Of a stretch of 64,000 bases of DNA, positions 20,555-29,901 are shown piece after piece (positions within the stretch are counted from its first letter, which is position 1; each line of letters starts with the position of its first letter). The stretch is from Paracoccus sp. MKU1 (GTDB lineage: Bacteria; Pseudomonadota; Alphaproteobacteria; Rhodobacterales; Rhodobacteraceae): contig NZ_LLWQ01000141.1 of the NCBI RefSeq assembly GCF_001447385.1, positions 1-64,000 of the forward strand, written 5' to 3'. The translations under genes and the position numbers were made by a program. The notes beneath the pieces were generated by a model. That model did not search any database and was not told the DNA's origin. It saw only the letters and a list, made by a program, of their open reading frames with translations.

Positions 20555-21597
20555 GCGGTGTGCAGACCATCCGCGTCGGCGCGGACGAGGGCGAGCAGCG
20601 CATCGACCGCTGGCTGAAGAAGCGGTTTCCGCAACTGACCCAGGGCGCGGTCGAGAAATGGTGCCGCACCGGTCAGCTGCGCGTCGATGGCGGCCGGGTC
20701 AAGGCCAATACCCGCATCGAGGCCGGGCAGGAGATTCGCGTGCCGCCGCTGCCCGAGGGCGACGCCCCCGCGCCGGTGGCGAAGCCCCGCGTCAAGCAGT
20801 CCGATGCCGAGATGATCCAGTCCTGCGTCCTGTGGCGCGACGAGCATATCATCGCGCTGAACAAGCCGCCGGGCCTGCCTTCGCAGGGCGGCTCGGGCCA
20901 AGGCGACCGGCATGTGGACGGGCTGACCGAGGCGCTGATGTTCGGCTACAAGGACCGGCCGAAGCTGGTGCACCGGCTGGACAAGGACACCTCGGGCGTG
21001 CTGCTGCTGGCGCGCACCGACCGGATCGCCCGCGCGCTCAGCGAGGCGTTTCGGCACCGGCTGACCCGCAAGATCTATTGGGCCGCCGTGGCGGGCGTGC
21101 CGCATCCGCGCATGGGCTCGGTCAAATACGGGCTCGTCAAGGCGCCGGGCCGCGGCCGGGGCGGCGAGGGCGAGAAGATGATGGCCGTGCATCCCTCGGC
21201 CGTCGCGGTGACCGAGGGCGCCAAGCGCGCCCATACCGACTACGCCGTGCTGGATGCCCTGGGCGGCCGGGTCAGCTGGGTGGCCATGGTGCCGGTCACC
21301 GGCCGCACCCACCAGCTGCGCGCACATATGGCCGAGATCGGCCATCCCATCGTCGGCGACGGCAAATACGGCGGTTCGGGGCAGGAGAATCTGGGCGATG
21401 GCTGGGGCGCCCAGCTTGGCGGAGAGATCAGCCGCAAGCTGCACCTGCATGCGCGCATGATCCGCTTCGAGCATCCGATCACCAAGAAGCTGATCACCGT
21501 CACCGCGCCCTTGCCCGAGCATATGGCGCGCACCTGGAAGACGCTGGGCTGGTCGGAAAACGACGTGCCCGAAGACCCCTTTGCCGAGACAGCATGA
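20551..21597 (+). CDS. rluC: 23S rRNA pseudouridine synthase, RluC/RluD type
   Basis: This enzyme isomerises uridines of 23S rRNA. The product has 348 residues. An S4 RNA-binding domain spans about residues 14-75 (RIDRWLKKRFPQLTQGAVEKWC). The catalytic motif HRLDKDTSGVLLLART near residue 140-155 holds the essential Asp, and the GRTHQLRAHMAEIGHPIVGD motif follows. RluC and RluD cannot be told apart with certainty from motifs alone. Coupled at both ends by ATGA overlaps. Confidence 0.9.
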   Translation: MSGVQTIRVGADEGEQRIDRWLKKRFPQLTQGAVEKWCRTGQLRVDGGRVKANTRIEAGQEIRVPPLPEGDAPAPVAKPRVKQSDAEMIQSCVLWRDEHIIALNKPPGLPSQGGSGQGDRHVDGLTEALMFGYKDRPKLVHRLDKDTSGVLLLARTDRIARALSEAFRHRLTRKIYWAAVAGVPHPRMGSVKYGLVKAPGRGRGGEGEKMMAVHPSAVAVTEGAKRAHTDYAVLDALGGRVSWVAMVPVTGRTHQLRAHMAEIGHPIVGDGKYGGSGQENLGDGWGAQLGGEISRKLHLHARMIRFEHPITKKLITVTAPLPEHMARTWKTLGWSENDVPEDPFAETA

Positions 21598-22256
21598 GAC
21601 TGGTCCTCTTCGACATCGACGGCACGCTGGTGGACAGCCAGCAGGAAATCACCCAGGCGATGAACCGGGGCATGAGCGCTGCCGGCCTGCCCGAGTTGGA
21701 GCCTGCCCGCATCCTGTCCATCGTCGGCCTGTCGTTGCCGGTCGCGGTCGAGCGGCTGCTGCCCGGGGCCGGGCCCGACCTGCATGAGCGCGTCGTGGCC
21801 GGCTATCGCGAATCCTTCATCGCCTCGCGCACCGCGGGGGCGCTGCCGCCGCTGTATCCCGGGGCGCTGGACTGCCTGGACGCGCTGGCCTCGCTGGACG
21901 GGGTGCTGTTGGGCATCGCCACCGGCAAGCCGGCGCGGGGGTTGGCGGCGATCCTGGATGCGCATGGGCTGACCCGGCGCTTCACCACCCGGCAATCGGC
22001 CGACGGCCATCCGTCCAAGCCGCATCCGGCCATGCTGGAAAGCGCGCTGTCGGAAACCGGCGTGCCGGCCGGACGCGCGGTCATGGTGGGCGATTCCACC
22101 TTCGACATGGAAATGGCGCGGGCGGCCGGCGTGGCCGGCTTCGGCGTCGGCTGGGGCTTTTGCCCGGTCGAGGAATTGCATGCGGCGGGTGCCCATCTGG
22201 TCGCGCCGGATTATCCCGCGCTGACCCGCGCGCTGCTGGAGTGGGCCGATGAGTGA
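21594..22256 (+). CDS. HAD-family phosphatase, phosphoglycolate-phosphatase-like
   Basis: The product has 220 residues and all HAD motifs: DIDGTLVDS (nucleophile Asp8 and acid Asp10) near the N terminus, the TGK loop near residue 110, a Lys in SKPHPAML, and GDSTFDMEMARAAG as motif IV. The cap is the C1 alpha-helical type as in Gph. The substrate is not proven; phosphoglycolate is one option. ATGA overlap with rluC; the end overlaps the next gene by eight bases. Confidence 0.88.
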   Translation: MRLVLFDIDGTLVDSQQEITQAMNRGMSAAGLPELEPARILSIVGLSLPVAVERLLPGAGPDLHERVVAGYRESFIASRTAGALPPLYPGALDCLDALASLDGVLLGIATGKPARGLAAILDAHGLTRRFTTRQSADGHPSKPHPAMLESALSETGVPAGRAVMVGDSTFDMEMARAAGVAGFGVGWGFCPVEELHAAGAHLVAPDYPALTRALLEWADE

Positions 22257-22959
22257 ATGGAAGGCGCGCCGCTTCTGGGCCTCCGTCGCGATCCACAAGG
22301 AAGGGGACGGCTGGAGCGTTCTGCTGGACGAGCGCCCCTTGCGCACCCCGGGCAAGCAGCCGCTGCGCCTGCCGACCGAGCCGCTGGCGCTGGCCGTCGC
22401 CGGGGAATGGCAGGCGGTGCGGGAGGTGATCGACCCCAACGCCATGCCGCTGACCCGCGCGGCCAATTCCGCCATCGAAAAGGTGGCGCCGCAATTCGAC
22501 GAGGTGGCGGCGATGCTGGGCGATTACGGCGGCACCGATCTTCTGTCCTATCGCGCCGACGCGCCCGAGGCGCTGGTGCGTGCCCAGGCCGAGGGCTGGG
22601 ATCCGCTGATCGACTGGGCGGCGACCGAGTTGCGGGCGCCCTTGCGCATCACCCATGGCGTGATCCCGGTGCCGCAGGATCCGGTCGCGCTGCTGAAATT
22701 GCGGGCAGAAGTCGCATCGCTCGATCCCTTCGGCCTGACGGCGTTGCACGATCTGGTGACCTTGCCGGGCTCGCTGATCCTGGGGCTGGCGGTGATCCGT
22801 GGCCGGATCGACGCCACGACGGCCCATGAGCTGTCCCGGATTGACGAGGAATTTCAGGCACAACGCTGGGGCCGCGACACCGAGGCCGAGGCGGTCGCTG
22901 CAAGCCGCCTGACCGCCATGCGCGATTCTGAGCGGTTCTGGCATCTCAGCCGCGGCTGA
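22249..22959 (+). CDS. ATP12-family F1-ATPase assembly chaperone
   Basis: ATP12 proteins escort the F1 alpha subunit during ATP synthase assembly in mitochondria, and alphaproteobacteria carry relatives. The product has 236 residues: an N-terminal small domain (FWASVAIHKEGDGWSVLLDERPLRTPGKQPL-type sequence, first 55 residues), then MPLTRAANSAIEKVAP and YGGTDLLSYRADAPEALV, both family hallmarks. It ends the rarA-crcB-rluC-HAD run, a neighbourhood I recall from other Rhodobacteraceae. Confidence 0.9.
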   Translation: MSEWKARRFWASVAIHKEGDGWSVLLDERPLRTPGKQPLRLPTEPLALAVAGEWQAVREVIDPNAMPLTRAANSAIEKVAPQFDEVAAMLGDYGGTDLLSYRADAPEALVRAQAEGWDPLIDWAATELRAPLRITHGVIPVPQDPVALLKLRAEVASLDPFGLTALHDLVTLPGSLILGLAVIRGRIDATTAHELSRIDEEFQAQRWGRDTEAEAVAASRLTAMRDSERFWHLSRG

Positions 22960-22981
22960 AACGGTTCGTTTGGGTTCTTTC

Positions 22982-23009
22982 TTGACGCATCGCCCTCCAT
23001 CGGCACAAT
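22982..23009 (+). promoter_or_regulatory. Candidate promoter for the amino-acid transporter operon
   Basis: TTGACG (22982-22987), 16-bp spacer, CACAAT (23004-23009). It lies about 100 bp before aapJ. Confidence 0.45.
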
Positions 23010-23112
23010 GCCGCTTATGGGGGCATAAACGCTCCTTGCTCAAACGGGCTCGCCAACGGGCCTTGCATTGGCTCATTCCTGGGCGAGTCCGGGAACAACA
23101 GTGGGGAAATCA

Positions 23113-24138
23113 ATGAAGAAATCTGTATTCTTCGGCTCTGTGACGGCGGTCGCTCTGGCGGCCTCGGGCGCTCTGGCCGCGGAAGGCGACACGCTGAAAG
23201 AGGTCAAGGCCCGTGGCGTGCTGAATTGCGGCGTGAATACCGGCCTGATCGGTTTCGCCGCCCCCGATGCGAACGGCAATTGGTCCGGTTTCGACGTTGC
23301 CTTCTGCAAGGCGATGGCCGCCGCCGTGCTGGGCGATGCGACCAAGGTGAAATACGTGCCCACCACCGGCCAGACCCGCTTCACGGCGCTGTCCTCGGGC
23401 GAGGTGGACCTTCTGGCCCGCAACTCGACCTGGACCTTCCAGCGCGACACCGACCTCAAGCTGGATTTCATCGGCGTCAACTATTACGACGGCCAGGGCT
23501 TCATGGTCCGCAAGGATCTGGGCGTCAGCTCGGCCAAGGAACTGAACGGCGCGACGATCTGCATCCAGACCGGCACCACGACCGAGCTGAACCTGGCCGA
23601 TTACTTCAAGGCCAACAACATGGAATACCAGCCGGTCAACATCGACAGCAATGCCGAGGGCGAGCAGCAATACATGGCCGGCGCCTGCGATGCCTATACC
23701 ACCGACGCCTCGGGCCTGGCCGCGACCCGCGCCAGCTTCGCGGATCCGGAGAACCACATCATCCTGCCCGAGATCATCTCGAAGGAGCCCTTGGGCCCGG
23801 CGGTGCGCCATGGCGACAACAACTGGGGCGACATCGCGCGCTGGACGCTCTACGCGCTGGTCGCGGCCGAGGAATACGGCGTCACCTCGGCCAATATCGA
23901 CGAGCTGGCGAAATCCTCGCAGAACCCGGAAGTCCAGCGCCTGCTGGGCACCACCGACGACCTTGGCAAGATGATCGGGCTTGATGCCGAATGGGCCAAG
24001 CGCGCCATCAAGGCCAGCGGCAATTACGGCGAGATCTTCGCCGCCACCATCGGCGAACAGACCCCCATCGGCCTGGCGCGCGGCCTGAACGCGCAATGGA
24101 CCCAGGGCGGGCTGATGTATGCGATGCCCTTCCGGTAA
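23113..24138 (+). CDS. aapJ: L-amino-acid ABC transporter, periplasmic binding protein (AapJ/BztA)
   Basis: The product has 341 residues. It begins with a signal peptide (MKKSVFFGSVTAVALAASGALA, cleavage near residue 22). It then shows the family-3 solute-binding fold: GVLNCGVNTGLIGFAAPD and GFDVAFCKAMAAAVLGD. Relatives are AapJ of Rhizobium and BztA of Rhodobacter capsulatus, which bind Glu, Gln, Asp and Asn or a wider set. The start at 23113 begins the signal peptide; upstream in-frame residues are not conserved. A 14-bp-stem hairpin follows the stop, as expected if the binding protein is made in excess. Confidence 0.95.
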   Translation: MKKSVFFGSVTAVALAASGALAAEGDTLKEVKARGVLNCGVNTGLIGFAAPDANGNWSGFDVAFCKAMAAAVLGDATKVKYVPTTGQTRFTALSSGEVDLLARNSTWTFQRDTDLKLDFIGVNYYDGQGFMVRKDLGVSSAKELNGATICIQTGTTTELNLADYFKANNMEYQPVNIDSNAEGEQQYMAGACDAYTTDASGLAATRASFADPENHIILPEIISKEPLGPAVRHGDNNWGDIARWTLYALVAAEEYGVTSANIDELAKSSQNPEVQRLLGTTDDLGKMIGLDAEWAKRAIKASGNYGEIFAATIGEQTPIGLARGLNAQWTQGGLMYAMPFR

Positions 24139-24152
24139 TCGCATCTGAACAA

Positions 24153-24184
24153 GGGCGCGCGGGGGCGCATGCCCCCGCGCGCCC
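24153..24184 (+). other. Perfect 14-bp-stem hairpin after aapJ
   Basis: Fourteen bases (24153-24166, GGGCGCGCGGGGGC) pair without mismatch with 24171-24184 around a GCAT loop. It lies 14 bp after the aapJ stop and has no T-run. Such stems after binding-protein genes commonly protect the upstream mRNA from 3' decay and lower downstream expression. Confidence 0.75.
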
Positions 24185-24251
24185 CCGAACGAAAGCCGGC
24201 AAGCCAGAGGCCAAAGGCCCGACACCCAAGCCGGACACAGGGGGTTTATAC

Positions 24252-25505
24252 ATGGTCACCTATACGGGGGCGGACAATCCGCCGTTCCGGTTGTCGATGC
24301 TGATCTATGATCGGCGCTACCGCTCGCTGACCCTGCAAGCCATCGTCTTCATCCTGGTGATGCTGGCGGCGAGCTGGCTGATCGACAACACGCTGCGCAA
24401 CCTGTCCGCCATGGGCAAGACGCTCAGCTTCGATTTCCTTTTCCGCCGCGCGGGATACGACATTCCCCAGCAGCTGATCCCATACAATTCCGACGACACC
24501 CATCTGCGCGCCACCGTGATCGGGCTGCTGAACACGCTGCTGGTCTCGATCCTGGGCTGTATCGCGGCGACGATCCTGGGGGTGATCGTGGGCGTGCTGC
24601 GGCTGTCCTCGAACTGGCTGATCGCGCGGCTGATGACGATCTATGTCGAGGTCTTCCGCAACATTCCCCTGCTTCTGTGGATTCTGGTCTGCCTTGCGAT
24701 CTTTACCGAGGTCATGCCGCCGCCCAACGCCTATCGGGGCGAGAACCCGGCCGCGGAGATGATCCTGTTCGACATGATCGCGCCGACCAACCGCTATACC
24801 GCCATCCCCTCGATCGGCATGACCAACCCGCCCGGCACCATCTCGCTGGGACGCGAGGGGATCAGCTGGGCGCTGATCGCCTATGTCGTGGTCATCGCCG
24901 CGGCCTGGATCGGCTGGCGCCTGCTGCGGCGCCGGGCGCAGCGAGTGCAGGACCAGACCGGCAAGCGGCCGCGGACCTGGTGGATCAGCCTGGCGATGTT
25001 CGCCGTGCCGGTGCTGTTCCTGACCTGGTATTTCGGCCTGCACCTGATTCCGCCGGTGCTGCGCGGCTTCAACTTCGCCGATGGCATCAATCTCGACAAC
25101 GCCTTCGTGGTGCTGTGGCTGGCGCTGACGCTCTATACCGGCGCCTTCATCGCCGAGATCGTGCGCGCCGGCATCCTGGCGGTCAGCAGGGGCCAGACCG
25201 AGGCGGCCTTTGCGCTTGGCCTGCGGCCGCGCCGTACCATGTCGCTGGTGGTTCTGCCGCAGGCGCTTCGGGTGATCGTGCCGCCGCTGATCTCGCAATA
25301 CCTGAACCTGACCAAGAACAGCTCGCTGGCCATCGCCGTCGGCTACATGGACCTGCGCGGCACGCTGGGCGGCACCACGCTGAACCAGACCGGGCGCGAG
25401 ATGGAGGCGATGGTGCTGATGATGGGCATCTACCTGGCGCTCAGCCTGATCATCTCGGCCGGCATGAACATCTTCAACAGCCGCGTCAAGCTGAAGGAGC
25501 GGTGA
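24252..25505 (+). CDS. aapQ: L-amino-acid ABC transporter permease 1 (AapQ/BztB)
   Basis: The product has 417 residues, with the long N-terminal extension typical of AapQ/BztB. The permease (HisM-type) fold is in two blocks: GLLNTLLVSILGCIAATILG near residue 92-112 and the EAA loop EAAFALGLRPRRTMSLVVLPQALRVIVPPL near 316-345. About eight membrane segments. The start at 24252 follows CAGGGGG. Two bases separate it from aapM. Confidence 0.94.
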   Translation: MVTYTGADNPPFRLSMLIYDRRYRSLTLQAIVFILVMLAASWLIDNTLRNLSAMGKTLSFDFLFRRAGYDIPQQLIPYNSDDTHLRATVIGLLNTLLVSILGCIAATILGVIVGVLRLSSNWLIARLMTIYVEVFRNIPLLLWILVCLAIFTEVMPPPNAYRGENPAAEMILFDMIAPTNRYTAIPSIGMTNPPGTISLGREGISWALIAYVVVIAAAWIGWRLLRRRAQRVQDQTGKRPRTWWISLAMFAVPVLFLTWYFGLHLIPPVLRGFNFADGINLDNAFVVLWLALTLYTGAFIAEIVRAGILAVSRGQTEAAFALGLRPRRTMSLVVLPQALRVIVPPLISQYLNLTKNSSLAIAVGYMDLRGTLGGTTLNQTGREMEAMVLMMGIYLALSLIISAGMNIFNSRVKLKER

Positions 25506-25506
25506 G

Positions 25507-26961
25507 ATGAGCGAGACGCATTCCGAAACCGTCGCCTATGTCCGCGAGACCATGCTGCCGCCCGAGCCGCCGCCGCTGGCCGAATCCGGCGCGATCAAAT
25601 GGCTGCGCGAGAACCTGTTTTCGGGGCCGCTGAACATCGCGCTGACCTTTGTCGGGCTGGGCATCGTCTGGTTGATCGTCAGCACCGTCGGCCCTTGGCT
25701 GTCGCATTCCGTCTGGAACGCCGGCAGCATGGCCGAATGCCGGCAGATCATTGCCGAGACCTGGGGGCAGGGCGCCTCGGGCGCCTGTTTCGCCATCATC
25801 AAGCACCGCTGGAACCAGTTCCTGTTCGGCTTCTATCCGCAGGCGCTTTACTGGCGCCCGGTGCTGGCCTTCGGCCTGCTGTTCCTGGCGCTGGCGCCGG
25901 TGCTGTTTTCCGAAAGCGCCAAGGCGCGGCGCGTGGTGCTGGGCCTGTCGGTGGCGCTGACCTTCGTCATTGCCCAGATGCTGGGCGCCGGCGCGGGCGC
26001 GCTGCTGGCCATGGCGGTGCTGATGCTGCTTTGGGCGGCGCTGATCGAGACGCGCCCGCAATGGTCGCTGCTGGCGAGCCTGGTCTATCCCTTCGTTGCG
26101 GTCTGGCTGCTCTGGGGGGGCTCGCTCTGGAGCGAGGCCATGGTGCTGGCGGGCTTCGGCCTGGGCTTCGCGGTCTGGCGGCTGCTGGCGGCGCGCTTCG
26201 GGTTGCTGGCCTTCGCGCTGGCGGTGGTGGCGACAGCGGTCTGGTGGCTGCTGCTGGCCGGTCCGCTGGCCTCGGCGCTGGCGGGCGTGCTGCCGCTGCG
26301 GCTGCGGCCGGTCTCCTCGGACCAGTTCGGCGGCTTCGTGCTGTCGATCACCATCGGCGTCGCCGGCATCGCGCTCTCGCTGCCGCTGGGGGTGATCCTG
26401 GCGCTGGCGCGGCGCTCCGACCTGCCGGTCATCAAGCTGCTGGCGGTGATGTTCATCGAGTTCATCCGCGGCGTGCCGCTGATCACGCTGTTGTTCGTGG
26501 CCTCGCTGCTGCTCAACTACTTCCTGCCGCCGGGGACGAATTTCGACATCATCCTGCGGGTCATCATCATGGTGACGCTGTTCGCCGCCGCCTATATGGC
26601 CGAGGTGATCCGCGGCGGCCTGGCCGCCCTGCCCAAGGGCCAGTACGAGGCCGCCGACGCGCTGGGGCTGGACTATTGGAAGGCGCAGCGGCTGATCGTG
26701 CTGCCGCAGGCGCTGAAGATCTCGATCCCCGGCATCGTCTCGACCTTCATCGGCATGTTCAAGGACACCACGCTGGTCGTCTTCGTCGGGCTGTTCGACC
26801 CGCTGAAGGCCATGGCCGACACCATCCGCGCAAGCTTCGAATGGAAAGGCGCCTATTGGGAGCCCTATATCTTCGTCGGCGCGATCTTCTTCATCCTCTG
26901 CTTCGGCATGTCGCGCTATTCCATGTATCTGGAACGCCGGCTGAAGCGCGACCACCGCTGA
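25507..26961 (+). CDS. aapM: L-amino-acid ABC transporter permease 2 (AapM/BztC)
   Basis: The product has 484 residues, longer than BztC of Rhodobacter (about 434). A cytoplasmic N-terminal stretch and a set of extra, Leu/Ala-rich membrane segments (about residues 115-260) precede the permease core. The core carries [21 protein letters not shown] and the EAA loop [25 protein letters not shown]. It pairs with AapQ to form the channel. The start is one base past the aapQ stop. Confidence 0.93.
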   Translation: MSETHSETVAYVRETMLPPEPPPLAESGAIKWLRENLFSGPLNIALTFVGLGIVWLIVSTVGPWLSHSVWNAGSMAECRQIIAETWGQGASGACFAIIKHRWNQFLFGFYPQALYWRPVLAFGLLFLALAPVLFSESAKARRVVLGLSVALTFVIAQMLGAGAGALLAMAVLMLLWAALIETRPQWSLLASLVYPFVAVWLLWGGSLWSEAMVLAGFGLGFAVWRLLAARFGLLAFALAVVATAVWWLLLAGPLASALAGVLPLRLRPVSSDQFGGFVLSITIGVAGIALSLPLGVILALARRSDLPVIKLLAVMFIEFIRGVPLITLLFVASLLLNYFLPPGTNFDIILRVIIMVTLFAAAYMAEVIRGGLAALPKGQYEAADALGLDYWKAQRLIVLPQALKISIPGIVSTFIGMFKDTTLVVFVGLFDPLKAMADTIRASFEWKGAYWEPYIFVGAIFFILCFGMSRYSMYLERRLKRDHR

Positions 26962-26971
26962 GGAGACCTGC

Positions 26972-27739
26972 ATGACTACCGGAACCGCCCCCGCCCTGAG
27001 CGACGAGACCGCGATCGAGATCGTCAAGCTCAACAAATGGTACGGCACCTTCCATGTGCTGCGCGACATCGACCTGGTGGTCAGCCGGGGCGAGCGCATC
27101 GTCATCGCCGGGCCCTCGGGCTCGGGCAAGTCCACGCTGATCCGCTGCATCAACCGGCTGGAAGAGCACCAGTCCGGCAAGATCATCGTGGACGGCACCG
27201 AGCTGACCAACGACCTGAAGAACATCGACAAGGTGCGCTCCGAGGTCGGGATGGTGTTCCAGCATTTCAACCTGTTCCCGCATCTGACCATCCTGGAGAA
27301 CTGCACGCTGGCGCCGATCTGGGTGCGCAAGATCCCCAGGCGCGAGGCCGAGGAGACGGCCATGCATTTCCTGACCAAGGTCAAGATCCCCGAGCAGGCG
27401 CATAAATATCCCGGCCAGCTGTCGGGCGGCCAGCAGCAGCGCGTCGCCATCGCCCGGGCGCTGTGCATGCGGCCGCGGATCATGCTGTTCGACGAGCCGA
27501 CCTCGGCGCTGGACCCCGAGATGATCAAGGAGGTTCTGGACACCATGATCGAGCTGGCCGAGGACGGCATGACCATGCTCTGCGTGACCCATGAGATGGG
27601 CTTTGCCCAGGCGGTGGCGCATCGGGTGATCTTCATGGACCAGGGCCAGATCGTCGAGCAGAACACGCCGAAGGAGTTCTTCAACAACCCCCGCTCCGAA
27701 CGCACCAAGCTGTTCCTCAGCCAGATCCTGGGGCATTGA
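26972..27739 (+). CDS. aapP: L-amino-acid ABC transporter ATPase (AapP/BztD)
   Basis: The product has 255 residues and all ATPase motifs: Walker [10 protein letters not shown] near residue 47-55, Q-loop [12 protein letters not shown], signature [15 protein letters not shown], Walker [13 protein letters not shown] and the H-loop VTHEMGFA. It energises the AapQM channel from the cytoplasm. GGAGA lies before the start. The operon ends with paired hairpins at 27753-27794. Confidence 0.95.
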   Translation: MTTGTAPALSDETAIEIVKLNKWYGTFHVLRDIDLVVSRGERIVIAGPSGSGKSTLIRCINRLEEHQSGKIIVDGTELTNDLKNIDKVRSEVGMVFQHFNLFPHLTILENCTLAPIWVRKIPRREAEETAMHFLTKVKIPEQAHKYPGQLSGGQQQRVAIARALCMRPRIMLFDEPTSALDPEMIKEVLDTMIELAEDGMTMLCVTHEMGFAQAVAHRVIFMDQGQIVEQNTPKEFFNNPRSERTKLFLSQILGH

Positions 27740-27752
27740 GCGGCGCGGGCGC

Positions 27753-27794
27753 GGGGGACTTCGCGTCCCCCGTCCGCCGCGGGGCGCGGCGGAC
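27753..27794 (+). other. Two consecutive hairpins after aapP
   Basis: Hairpin one: GGGGGAC (27753-27759) with GTCCCCC (27765-27771), loop TTCGC. Hairpin two: GTCCGCCGC (27772-27780) with GCGGCGGAC (27786-27794), loop GGGGC. Both are perfect and adjacent, without a T-run. A relative of the GGGATATTTG repeat follows at once. Confidence 0.65.
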
Positions 27795-27830
27795 TCCCCC
27801 TGCGGGATATTTGCCCACGGAAGAACGACC
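27792..27830 (+). repeat. Diverged member of the GGGATATT intergenic repeat
   Basis: GGAC-TCCCCC, then CGGGATATTTG and ACGGAAGAACG match the order and spacing of the repeat at 998-1043 and 45550-45595, with several changes. Like them, it follows a GC hairpin past the end of a gene. Confidence 0.5.
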
Positions 27831-27901
27831 CGGTTTGCGGGCGGTTGCGGGTCGTGGCGCGGCCGGTCTATCCTGCCGCCGACCGCTTCGGAGATTTCGC
27901 G

Positions 27902-28804
27902 ATGAACCAGACCATATTCCTGATGCTCGGCCTGTTGGGTCTTGTCGGAATCGGCTCGGTCGTGTCGAGCAACGACGACGACCATGCGCCGGAAGGCGAT
28001 CCCATCGATCCCCGGCTCGATAGCGGCAATCTTATCGAGGGCGACGATGAGCCCAATGAGATCACGGGCACCGACGAGGATGACAGCATCCTGGCAAAGG
28101 GCGGCGACGATACGGTCCATGGCGGCGCCGGCGACGACGGCATCCGCACCTGGGACGGCGATGACCTGGTGGATGGCGGGGCGGGCAACGACCTGATCTA
28201 TACCGGCCGCGGCAACGATACGGTCAGCGCCGATCCGGGCGATGACGAGATCTATCTGGGTGCGGATGACGACCTTTACGGCGCCTATGACCTGGGCGCC
28301 GACGAGGGCGACGACACCATCGATGGCGGCTCGGGCAATGACACGATCATCACCAATCTGGGCCATCACTCGATTACCGGCGGGACGGGCGACGACCGGA
28401 TCGAGGACCACGGCGGTGCCGTCCATATCGACGGCGAGGATGGCGACGACCTGATCCTGTCGCCCGATGCCTCGGACCCCGAGCGGCCGGACACGCTGCT
28501 GGGCGGTGTCGGCGACGATACGATCCATGCCGGGGCGGGCGATATCGTCGAGGGCGGCGAGGGGGCAGACCTGATCGTGCTGCGCAGCGACGCGGGCGGC
28601 GCGGCCGACATCGCCTATGGGGGCGCCGACAACATCACCATTACCCTGGCCGAAGACTATGCCGGCGCCGAGGACTATGTGCTGGTGCAGGACGGCGATG
28701 ATGTGCGCGTGGTTCTGGATGGCGAGGATATCGCCATCCTGCGCGACACGCTGGCCCGCGACGTGCGCGCGATCAGCCTGGTGCGCGAGAGCGCGACGGC
28801 CTGA
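27902..28804 (+). CDS. Membrane-anchored Asp/Gly-rich calcium-binding (RTX-like) repeat protein
   Basis: The product has 300 residues. Residues 4-22 (TIFLMLGLLGLVGIGSVVS) form one hydrophobic segment, best read as an N-terminal anchor or uncleaved signal. The rest is very acidic and holds hemolysin-type nonapeptides such as GGAGDDGIR, GGAGNDLIY and GRGNDTVSA, which build calcium-filled beta-rolls in the family. It lacks the usual C-terminal type I secretion signal and no HlyB/HlyD genes are near. The start at 27902 follows CGGAG. The function of this Rhodobacteraceae-style protein is not known to me. Confidence 0.8.
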   Translation: MNQTIFLMLGLLGLVGIGSVVSSNDDDHAPEGDPIDPRLDSGNLIEGDDEPNEITGTDEDDSILAKGGDDTVHGGAGDDGIRTWDGDDLVDGGAGNDLIYTGRGNDTVSADPGDDEIYLGADDDLYGAYDLGADEGDDTIDGGSGNDTIITNLGHHSITGGTGDDRIEDHGGAVHIDGEDGDDLILSPDASDPERPDTLLGGVGDDTIHAGAGDIVEGGEGADLIVLRSDAGGAADIAYGGADNITITLAEDYAGAEDYVLVQDGDDVRVVLDGEDIAILRDTLARDVRAISLVRESATA

Positions 28805-28823
28805 TTCCCGCGCCCGGGCAATG

Positions 28824-28854
28824 AAAAAGGCGCGCGGGTTACCCTGCGCGCCTT
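28824..28854 (-). terminator. Terminator of the D-amino-acid transaminase gene
   Basis: A 12-bp stem (28827-28838 with 28843-28854, one G-U) has the run AAAAA on its left, which reads as a T-run on the minus strand. It could also slow the converging plus-strand transcript of the repeat protein. Confidence 0.8.
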
Positions 28855-28875
28855 GGCATTGGTGGCGGTCTGGAT

Positions 28876-29736
28876 TCACACCGCGGACTTGCGCGATTCC
28901 TCCAGATAGAGCTCGCGCAGGCGGGCCGCCACCGGGCCGGGCTTGCCCTGGCCCAGCTTCACGCCGTCGATCTCGACCACCGGCAGCACGAAGGCCGAGG
29001 CCGAGGTGAAGAAGGCCTCGTCCGCCGCCTGCGCCTCTTCGATGGTGAAGGGGCGCTCCTCGATCTGCATCTGTGCCTCGGCGGCATAGCGCAGGAGCGA
29101 GGCGCGGGTGATGCCGTGCAGGATGTCGTTCGACAGCTGGCGGGTGACGATCTTGCCGTCCTTGACGATATAGGTGTTGTTCGAGGTGCCCTCGGTCACG
29201 AAACCGTCCTCGACCAGCCAGGCATCGTCGGCGCCCCTGGCCTTGGCCTCCATCTTGGCCATCGAGGGATAGAGCAGCTGCACGGTCTTGATGTCGCGCC
29301 GGTGCCAGCGCAGGTCGGGGATCGAGATCACCCGGATGCCGGTTTTCGCCTGCGGATTGTCGGCAAGGCCCGGCTTGGACTGGGTGAACATGACCACGGT
29401 CTGGGGCGTGTCCTCGGGCGGATAGGCGAAATCGCGGTCGCCGGGATTGCCGCGCGTGACTTGCAGATAGACCATGCCCTCGGTCACGTCGTTCAGCGCC
29501 ACCAGCTGGCGATGCGCGGCGAGCCATTCCTCGTCGCTCAGCGGGTTGCCCATGCCCAGCTCGGCCAGCGAGCGGGTCAGCCGCGCCATATGGCCGGCGA
29601 AGTCCAGCAGCTTGCCGTCCAGCACGCTGGTCACCTCATAAACGCCGTCGCCCATCACGAAGCCGCGGTCGAAGATCGACACCTTGGCTTCGGCTTCCGG
29701 CAGGTAGTCGCCATTCAGATAGACGGTGCGGGTCAT
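28876..29736 (-). CDS. dat: D-amino-acid transaminase (class IV, PLP)
   Basis: This class moves amino groups between D-alanine, D-glutamate and their keto acids. The product has 286 residues: the N-terminal YLNGDYLPEAEAKVSIFDRGFVMGDGVYEV, the catalytic Lys in DIKTVQLLYPSMAK, and the PLP-contact VTEGTSNNTYIVKDGKIVTR of fold IV. Branched-chain and D-type enzymes share this fold; RWHRRDIKT favours the D-type. A good AGGAG precedes the start. It diverges from the malyl-CoA lyase gene. Confidence 0.9.
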   Translation of the reverse strand: MTRTVYLNGDYLPEAEAKVSIFDRGFVMGDGVYEVTSVLDGKLLDFAGHMARLTRSLAELGMGNPLSDEEWLAAHRQLVALNDVTEGMVYLQVTRGNPGDRDFAYPPEDTPQTVVMFTQSKPGLADNPQAKTGIRVISIPDLRWHRRDIKTVQLLYPSMAKMEAKARGADDAWLVEDGFVTEGTSNNTYIVKDGKIVTRQLSNDILHGITRASLLRYAAEAQMQIEERPFTIEEAQAADEAFFTSASAFVLPVVEIDGVKLGQGKPGPVAARLRELYLEESRKSAV

Positions 29737-29901
29737 GTCATTCTCCTGTCCCAGGGGCTTGTGGCGCGGTCCTGCGCCGAAAGCGGCAGAGCGTCAAGAT
29801 GCGCGGGCTTTTGCATGTGCAGAATCGGCTTGATGCAGGCGCAGCAACTATCTATCAGTTTCGCAGCGCCGTTTGAAACATCCTTACCCGAAAGGCAAGC
29901 C

